DNA of 64,000 nt from Kuafuiihalomonas sp039024635 (GTDB lineage Bacteria > Myxococcota > Kuafuiibacteriia > Kuafuiibacteriales > Kuafuiibacteriaceae): NCBI GenBank assembly GCA_039024635.1, contig JBCCQA010000023.1:33278-97277 (forward strand). Reading direction: 5' to 3'. Below the pieces are notes generated by a model. It was given only the letters and a program-made list of their open reading frames with translations. It was not told where the DNA came from and searched no databases. Positions 59,179 through 64,000 of the stretch are shown here, piece after piece (the first letter of the stretch is position 1; each line of letters starts with the position of its first letter). A program made the translations under genes and the position numbers.

Positions 59179-60039
59179 TCAACCTTCAACACGAAGAAGA
59201 CCTCGCGCCTCGTCGGGACTCGCGATTTCACGTCCGGCCTCTTTGGCCAGCACCACCAATGCGGCCACGAGCTCGCCATTACCCGACGTCTTTCGCCCAT
59301 CGGGCAGGATGAAGCTGTCTTCGACCCCGGTTCTGAGATGGCCTCCGAGCTCGGCCGCCGCGCGATGAAGGGGCCATATCTCAGCACGACCAATGGCCGT
59401 CACTTGCCAGCTGGCGCCTTCCGGCAGCAGTTCGACCAGCAGGGGAAGGAGTCGAGGGTCGGCCGGCATCCCGGAGGCCACCCCCATCACGAAGTTCACG
59501 TCGGGATGCTCCGTCATTCCGGCTTGGACGTAGAGCCCGACCGAGCGGACGATGCCGAGGTCGAAGCACTCGAATTCGGGGACGGCGCCGGTCTCGGCCA
59601 TGACCTCGAGGAAGGCCTGGACCTTCTCGACCGGGTTGTCGAACAGCATGGGGGGCCAAGCCCAGTCGCCGCTTCGTCGAGTCTTCAGATAGTTGAGGCT
59701 CCCTGCGTTGCAGGCCGCTATCTCGGGTCGGATCCTTCGCATCACCTCGGCCGGTCCCTGAATATCAGGGCCGATGACGCCGGTGCTCTGATTGATGAGG
59801 ACCCCGGGGCAGGCGTCGCGGACGGCGTCCACGATCTCGGCGCAGACTTCGGGCTCCCACGAAGGCAGGTGGCCCAGGCCTGGCTCTTGGCGACGAAAGT
59901 GCAGGTGCATGACCGAAGCCCCGGCCTCGAAAGCCTCTTTGGCCGATGCGGCCATCTGCTCTGGCGTGACCGGTACTGGATGCTGTTCGGGGTTCGTCAG
60001 GACCCCGGTCAAGGCACAGGTGACGACGGCCTTACTCAT
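59179..60039 (-). CDS. BKACE-family beta-keto acid cleavage enzyme (DUF849)
   Basis: A 286-residue Zn enzyme that cleaves beta-keto acids with acetyl-CoA. The first Zn-binding His pair is 'GASVMHLHFRRQEPG' (His45, His47). 'VLINQSTGVIGPDIQG', 'PEIAACNAGSLNY' and 'NFVMGVASGMPADPRLLPLLVELLP' follow the family pattern. The start overlaps the MerR regulator stop (ATGA). It may process a beta-keto acid arising from the catabolic pathway beside it, but its substrate cannot be told from sequence. Confidence 0.87.
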   Translation of the reverse strand: MSKAVVTCALTGVLTNPEQHPVPVTPEQMAASAKEAFEAGASVMHLHFRRQEPGLGHLPSWEPEVCAEIVDAVRDACPGVLINQSTGVIGPDIQGPAEVMRRIRPEIAACNAGSLNYLKTRRSGDWAWPPMLFDNPVEKVQAFLEVMAETGAVPEFECFDLGIVRSVGLYVQAGMTEHPDVNFVMGVASGMPADPRLLPLLVELLPEGASWQVTAIGRAEIWPLHRAAAELGGHLRTGVEDSFILPDGRKTSGNGELVAALVVLAKEAGREIASPDEARGLLRVEG

Positions 60040-60485
60040 GGCTTCTTCGCCTTCCGAAGGCGCCCGCGGCAGGTTTGGTGGATGTGTCGGAGTTCGGCCA
60101 AGGTCTGATCGAGCTGACGTCGCTTACCTTCCAGCTCCTCGATTTCCTCCCCCGTTCGTCGAACGACGAATTCCAACTGACGAACCCGACCTTCTCCAGA
60201 GCGACCGTAGAGATCGAGAAAGTGGCGAATCTCCTCCAGCGAGCTGCCGAGGGCCTTGGCTCGGAGGATCAGGATCAGCCGGGCTCGATCCCGACGACCA
60301 TAGATTCTGCTGCCGGCGACCCGACGGGGACTGAGGAGTCCCTTCGACTCGTAGAAGCGAATGGTCCGCGGTGTGACCTCGAACTCGGACGCCAAGTCTG
60401 CGATCCCGAAGACCTCCTCGTCCTCGCTCGGAGCAAGGTGGGAGGCCACGAAGCTTTCGGCCTCATGGCGACTCACGAGACTCAT
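60036..60485 (-). CDS. MerR-family transcriptional regulator (LiuR-like)
   Basis: A 149-residue regulator. The N-terminal winged HTH is 'FGIADLASEFEVTPRTIRFYESKGLLSPRR' (about 26-55), followed by 'RIYGRRDRARLILILRAKALGSSLEEIRHFLDLY' and a coiled-coil dimerisation helix. It lacks the metal-binding Cys of the classical MerR group. In many proteobacteria the MerR regulator LiuR controls branched-chain acyl-CoA catabolic genes. It is divergent from the SDR gene with a dyad between. Confidence 0.85.
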   Translation of the reverse strand: MSLVSRHEAESFVASHLAPSEDEEVFGIADLASEFEVTPRTIRFYESKGLLSPRRVAGSRIYGRRDRARLILILRAKALGSSLEEIRHFLDLYGRSGEGRVRQLEFVVRRTGEEIEELEGKRRQLDQTLAELRHIHQTCRGRLRKAKKP

Positions 60486-60496
60486 GAGTCATCCAG

Positions 60497-60512
60497 TTGA
60501 CCTTTACGTCAA
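60497..60512. promoter_or_regulatory. TTGAC-N6-GTCAA dyad between MerR regulator and SDR gene
   Basis: A 16-bp inverted repeat lies in the 39-bp divergent gap. It is similar in position and AC-GT character to operators bound by LiuR-type regulators, so it probably controls both directions. Confidence 0.5.
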
Positions 60513-60524
60513 GTAGCTGATTCC

Positions 60525-61406
60525 TTGGTCATCGTGGGCGGCTACGACAGCGTTTTTCGGCCGGGCCTGTTTCGGGATCAGCTCCTGGTCGTGACGGGGG
60601 GTGGAAGCGGCATCGGTCGCTGCGTGGCCCACGAGCTGGCCGCCTTGGGTGCCCATGTCGTCTTGACCGGCCGTAAGCTCGACAAACTGGAGGCCGTCCG
60701 GGACGAGATACTGGCCGACGGCGGAGAAGCCGAGCTCCAGCCCTTCGACATCCGAGACGAGGAGGCGGTGCAGGAAGCCGTGCATCAGATCGTGAGCCGC
60801 CACGGCCGAATTCACGGCTTGGTCAACAACGCGGGCGGCCAGTTTCCCGCCCCCCTCGTCGCCATCAGCCAAAAGGGCTTCGAGACCGTGGTCCGCACCA
60901 ACCTCACCGGCGGCTTCTTGGTGGCGCGAGAGGTCTTCAGCCAGTCGATGCAGACGCACGGGGGCTCCATCGTGAACATCGTGGCCGACATGTGGAATGG
61001 AATGCCGGGCATGGGTCATTCGGGAGCCGCTCGAGCGGGCATGGTCAACCTCACCAAGACCGCAGCCTTCGAGTGGGCGGTTCATCACGTTCGCGTCAAC
61101 GCCGTCGCCCCAGGCTGGATCGCCTCCAGCGGCCTCGACACCTACGGCGACGCGATGGCTCCCATCATCACCAAGCTGAAGGAGGACGTGCCGTTGGGCC
61201 GACTCGGCACCGAAGCCGAAACGAGCGCGGCCATCGTCTTCCTTCTCAGCCCGGCCGCCGCCTTCGTGAACGGCGTCTGCCTGCAGGTGGACGGCGGCGC
61301 ACCCTTGGGCAACGCCGTCTTCCCGCGCTCGAAAGCCGAGGCCGCTCCGGCCTACGAGGGCTTTCATCGCGCCACCCGACCGAAGGTCTTGGACGACGAC
61401 GCATGA
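60525..61406 (+). CDS. Short-chain dehydrogenase (AtuB/AtuG or PECR-like)
   Basis: A 293-residue SDR. The start is TTG 60525 or GTG 60534 (MGGYDSVFRPGLF). The Rossmann motif is 'LLVVTGGGSGIGRCVAHELAALGAHVVL' and the segment 'VNNAGG' follows. The catalytic area 'HSGAARAGMVNLTKT' has no classical Tyr-x3-Lys, the same as in trans-2-enoyl-CoA reductases of the PECR type. 'SVFRPGLF' at the N-terminus recalls the citronellol/citronellal dehydrogenases AtuB/AtuG. The overlap with the carboxylase gene (ATGA) supports a shared pathway. Confidence 0.82.
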   Translation: MVIVGGYDSVFRPGLFRDQLLVVTGGGSGIGRCVAHELAALGAHVVLTGRKLDKLEAVRDEILADGGEAELQPFDIRDEEAVQEAVHQIVSRHGRIHGLVNNAGGQFPAPLVAISQKGFETVVRTNLTGGFLVAREVFSQSMQTHGGSIVNIVADMWNGMPGMGHSGAARAGMVNLTKTAAFEWAVHHVRVNAVAPGWIASSGLDTYGDAMAPIITKLKEDVPLGRLGTEAETSAAIVFLLSPAAAFVNGVCLQVDGGAPLGNAVFPRSKAEAAPAYEGFHRATRPKVLDDDA

Positions 61407-62995
61407 AGCCGTTTCAAAGCCGACTCGACTCGGACAGCTTGCGCCTTCGTCGGGCCGCCATGCTCGAGAAATGGGAGACCATCCAGGACCTCCAAGGACG
61501 AGCAGCTCACGCCTCGGCCAAGAAGAAGGCGCGCTTCGAGGAGCGAGGACAGCTTCCGCCGCGGGAACGGGTTCGACAGCTCCTCGACCCCGGGACCGAA
61601 CTGCTCCATCTATGCAGTCTCGCCGGCTTCGACATGCACGACGACGGCGAGGTCGGGGGAGGCGGGTCGGTGGCGGGGCTGGGCCGCATCGAGGGACGGC
61701 GCTGCCTGGTCTTGGCCAACGACAGCGGCATCAAGGGAGGCAGCATCAGCCCTTCAGGCCTGCGCAAGACCCTACGCATGCAGGAGATCGCGCTCCGTCA
61801 GCGCCTGCCCCTCGTCTACCTCGTAGAGAGCGGAGGCGCGAACCTCATGTATCAAGCCGAGCTCTTCGTCGAGGGCGGCCGAAGCTTCGCCAACCAGGCC
61901 CGGCTCTCAGCGGCGGGGGTTCCTCAGATTGCCATCGTCCACGGAAGCTCGACCGCCGGCGGCGCCTACTTGCCTGGCCTTTCGGACTACGTGGTCCTCG
62001 TGGAGAAGCGCTCCAAGGTCTTTCTCGCCGGGCCGCCATTGGTGAAAGCCGCCCTAGGCGAGGAGGCGAACGACGAGGAGCTGGGCGGAAGTCATCTCCA
62101 CGCCAAGGAGACGGGGCTCGGGGAGTATCTGGCACAAGACGACGAGGATGCCTTGGCCATTGCTAGACGCATCGTCCGGACGTGGGGCCCTGCGGAATCC
62201 GAAGCAAAAGACGCTCCGGAGCCTCGATACGATCCCGAGGAACTGCTGGGCGTCTTTCCCGAGTCGGACAGGACGCCCCTCGACGTCAGAGAAGTTCTCC
62301 TCCGTCTGGTCGACGGCTCCGAGTTCTTGGAGTTCAAGGCGGGCTTCGGAGCCGAGACCGTGTGCGCTCACGCGGATCTCGGGGGCTTTCGGGTCGGCTT
62401 GCTTGGCAACAACGGCCCCATCCGTCCGGCTGGCTCCCAAAAGGCCGCCCAGTTCATCCAGCTCTGCGAGCGCAGCGACACCGCCCTCGTCTTTCTGCAG
62501 AACACGACGGGCTACATGGTCGGGAAGGCGGCCGAGCGGGCCGGCGCAATCAAGCACGGCTCCAAGATGATTCAGGCCGTAGCGAACGCCCGTGTGCCCC
62601 GCCTGACGATAATCCTGGGCGGCTCCTACGGAGCCGGCAACTACGGAATGTGCGGGCGTGGTTTTGACCCCGACTTCATCTTCGCCTGGCCCACCGCCCG
62701 CACTGCGGTCATGGGACCGCAGCAAGCGGCCGAGGTCATGAAGACCATCACCAGAGCCAAGTTCGAGCGCGACGGACTGGACCTGGACGAGAGCGCCCTC
62801 GAGGCCATGTCCGGCGCGCTCCGGGAGCAGCTGGAGCGAGAGTCCACCGCCGTCTTTGGCTCCTCCCGCCTTTGGGACGACGGAATCATCGATCCTCGTC
62901 GAACCCGAGAGGTCTTGGTAGAGACCCTCGCCGTCACCCACAGCCGAGAGGCTAGAGCCCAACGGCGACTTCCCTTTGGCCTGCCGCGTTTTTGA
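61403..62995 (+). CDS. Acyl-CoA carboxylase carboxyltransferase beta subunit (geranyl-CoA or methylcrotonyl-CoA type)
   Basis: A 530-residue biotin-dependent carboxyltransferase. ATG 61403 overlaps the SDR stop. The N-terminal domain has 'VLANDSGIKGGSISPSGLRKTLRMQEIAL' and 'VESGGANLMYQAELF'. The C-terminal domain has 'NNGPIRPAGSQKAAQFIQLCE', 'ILGGSYGAGNYGMCGRGFDPDFIFAWPTARTAVMG' and 'QQAAEVM'. The MCC/GCC family is certain; the neighbouring AtuD-like gene points to geranyl-CoA carboxylase (AtuC). The biotin-carrying alpha subunit is not in the window. Confidence 0.88.
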   Translation: MKPFQSRLDSDSLRLRRAAMLEKWETIQDLQGRAAHASAKKKARFEERGQLPPRERVRQLLDPGTELLHLCSLAGFDMHDDGEVGGGGSVAGLGRIEGRRCLVLANDSGIKGGSISPSGLRKTLRMQEIALRQRLPLVYLVESGGANLMYQAELFVEGGRSFANQARLSAAGVPQIAIVHGSSTAGGAYLPGLSDYVVLVEKRSKVFLAGPPLVKAALGEEANDEELGGSHLHAKETGLGEYLAQDDEDALAIARRIVRTWGPAESEAKDAPEPRYDPEELLGVFPESDRTPLDVREVLLRLVDGSEFLEFKAGFGAETVCAHADLGGFRVGLLGNNGPIRPAGSQKAAQFIQLCERSDTALVFLQNTTGYMVGKAAERAGAIKHGSKMIQAVANARVPRLTIILGGSYGAGNYGMCGRGFDPDFIFAWPTARTAVMGPQQAAEVMKTITRAKFERDGLDLDESALEAMSGALREQLERESTAVFGSSRLWDDGIIDPRRTREVLVETLAVTHSREARAQRRLPFGLPRF

Positions 62996-63005
62996 GGAGT
63001 TCGAC

Positions 63006-64000
63006 ATGTTGAACCTGACCCCGGAACACACCCAGCTAGCCGAGACCGTCCGCAAGTTCGTGGACAAGGAGCTCAATCCCCACGTTCTTGAGTGGGAGGA
63101 GGCCGAGTCGTTCCCCTCCCACGAGGTCTTCAAGAAGATGGGAGACCTCGGTTTGCTCGGAGTGAAGTACGACGAGGCCTATGGAGGCCTGGGACTGGAC
63201 TTCTCCTACTCGATGGTGGTGGCCGAGCAGTTGGGAGCCTGCGACTGCGGAGGCGTGCCCATGGCCATCGGCGTCCACACCGACATGTGTACGCCCGCGC
63301 TTCACATGTTCGGGAGCGACGACCTGAAACGCGCGTGGTTGGCTCCGTCGATCGCAGGCGACATTGTGGGATGCCTGGGGGTCAGCGAGCCCGGCGCGGG
63401 CTCGGACGTGGCCGCCATCCAGACCTCCGCTCGGAGCGAGGGTGACGACTACGTCATCAGCGGGACCAAGATGTGGATCACCAATGGCCTGGAAGCCGAC
63501 TGGTGCTGCCTGCTCGCCAACACGAGCGATGGACCCATCCACAGCAGCAAGAGTTTGATCATCGTGCCGCTCGACACGAAAGGAATCGAGCGACAGAAGA
63601 TCAGGAAGATCGGAATGCACGCTTCGGACACGGCCCAGCTCTTCTTCGACGAGGTCCGCGTCCCGAAGCGAAACCGCATCGGAGAAGAGGGCATGGGCTT
63701 CGGCTACCAGATGATTCAGTTCCAGGAGGAACGGCTGTGGGGCGCGGCGAACTCCCTGCTGATGATGGACCGAATCATCGACCAGACCATCGCATACACG
63801 CGAGACCGCAGAGTCTTCGGCAAGCCGATATTGGACAATCAGGTGGTTCACTTTCGCCTGGCAGAGCTGAGAACCGAAGTGGAGCTCCTGCGTTCACTCG
63901 TCTACCGGGCGGTCCACGAATACGTTCAAGGCGAGAACGTCACCCGACTCGCTTCGATGGCGAAGCTCAAATGTGGACGCCTCGTTCGAGATGTGGCGGA
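63006..64000 (+). CDS. Acyl-CoA dehydrogenase, citronellyl-CoA dehydrogenase-like (AtuD), 3' end outside window
   Basis: At least 331 residues, open to the end of the window. ATG 63006 starts MLNLTPEHTQLAETVRKF, 10 bp after the carboxylase stop. FAD-binding signatures 'GCLGVSEPGAGSDVAAIQT' (about 122-140) and 'GTKMWITNG' are present; the substrate loop 'DTAQLFFDEVRVPKRNRIGEEGMGFGYQMIQFQEERLW' is strongly like AtuD in my memory of the family. It would introduce the double bond in citronellyl-CoA, upstream of the carboxylase. Isovaleryl-CoA dehydrogenase is an alternative. Confidence 0.85.
   Translation, partial: MLNLTPEHTQLAETVRKFVDKELNPHVLEWEEAESFPSHEVFKKMGDLGLLGVKYDEAYGGLGLDFSYSMVVAEQLGACDCGGVPMAIGVHTDMCTPALHMFGSDDLKRAWLAPSIAGDIVGCLGVSEPGAGSDVAAIQTSARSEGDDYVISGTKMWITNGLEADWCCLLANTSDGPIHSSKSLIIVPLDTKGIERQKIRKIGMHASDTAQLFFDEVRVPKRNRIGEEGMGFGYQMIQFQEERLWGAANSLLMMDRIIDQTIAYTRDRRVFGKPILDNQVVHFRLAELRTEVELLRSLVYRAVHEYVQGENVTRLASMAKLKCGRLVRDVA

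Noticed and set aside
60992..61402. N-terminal extension of the carboxylase beta frame
   Set aside because: It overlaps the SDR gene out of frame and is Arg/Ser-rich; ATG 61403 is coupled to the SDR stop.
1..64000. CRISPR array, tRNA, rRNA, IS element or prophage
   Set aside because: No regularly spaced direct repeats, no clover-leaf with a convincing anticodon and no transposase or integrase motif was seen.

Overview
The window looks like chromosomal DNA from a GC-rich Gram-negative member of the Myxococcota (a Sandaracinus/Polyangiales-like delta-proteobacterial lineage). The evidence is indirect. There are many lipoproteins with low-complexity Asp-Leu-Gly or Cys-rich linkers, frequent GTG and TTG starts, ATGA/GTGA translational overlaps in almost every operon, TolC/TonB/Wza-type envelope machinery, and a large secreted Cys-rich plus beta-propeller protein. 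No rRNA, tRNA, CRISPR array, insertion sequence or prophage was seen.

Layout. (1) 1-22.9 kb is a polysaccharide synthesis and export locus. It holds a Wzy/WaaL-type protein with a TPR tail, a Wza-type lipoprotein, a Wzc-type tyrosine autokinase, a Wzx flippase, five GT4-type glycosyltransferases, and decorating enzymes: a sulfotransferase, an asparagine-synthase-like amidotransferase, an MBOAT O-acetyltransferase with an SGNH-like partner, and two methyltransferases. Together they suggest a Wzx/Wzy-dependent, sulfated and acylated exopolysaccharide. A Cys-rich secreted beta-propeller lipoprotein sits inside the locus. (2) 22.9-25.7 kb is a large lipoprotein with an Asp-rich linker. (3) 25.7-30.5 kb is a six-gene TonB2-type energy-transduction operon (DUF3450, TtpC-like ExbB, ExbB, ExbD, TonB, TPR) with a Fur-like dyad upstream. 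(4) 30.5-33.9 kb has two overlapping secreted-protein genes, a DoxX-like protein, and a cobalamin riboswitch that leads into two small lipoprotein genes instead of a recognisable B12 gene. (5) 33.9-35.0 kb is a divergent ArsR / arsenate-reductase-like pair. (6) 35.0-40.6 kb is an RND tripartite efflux operon with two matching palindromes upstream. (7) 40.7-47.1 kb holds an S46 peptidase, a lytic transglycosylase, and feoA-feoB followed by a 59-residue membrane protein.

(8) 47.2-49.2 kb carries DUF2147, an SDR and a TetR-type regulator. (9) 49.3-53.2 kb is a sulfane-sulfur module: a PAS-Fis regulator lacking the usual AAA+ domain, a perfect palindrome, persulfide dioxygenase-rhodanese, two YeeE/YedE halves, a TauE exporter, then an outer-membrane protein with a structured 5' leader. 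(10) 53.2-58.5 kb is a mixed region: thioredoxin-like lipoprotein, two DUF2237 paralogues, LOG protein, DASH cryptochrome, a nitroreductase-DUF924 fusion and FxsA. (11) 58.5-59.2 kb contains a remnant of an SPFH/stomatin gene and about 470 bp without a gene. (12) 59.2-64.0 kb is an acyclic-terpene/branched-acyl-CoA catabolic locus (BKACE, MerR regulator, SDR, carboxylase beta subunit, acyl-CoA dehydrogenase running off the end).

Functional names rest on motif recognition by eye; no database search was possible. The strongest leads are the truncated-architecture persulfide regulator with its operator, the cobalamin riboswitch with an unexpected regulon, the nitroreductase-DUF924 fusion, and the MerR-controlled atu-like operon.
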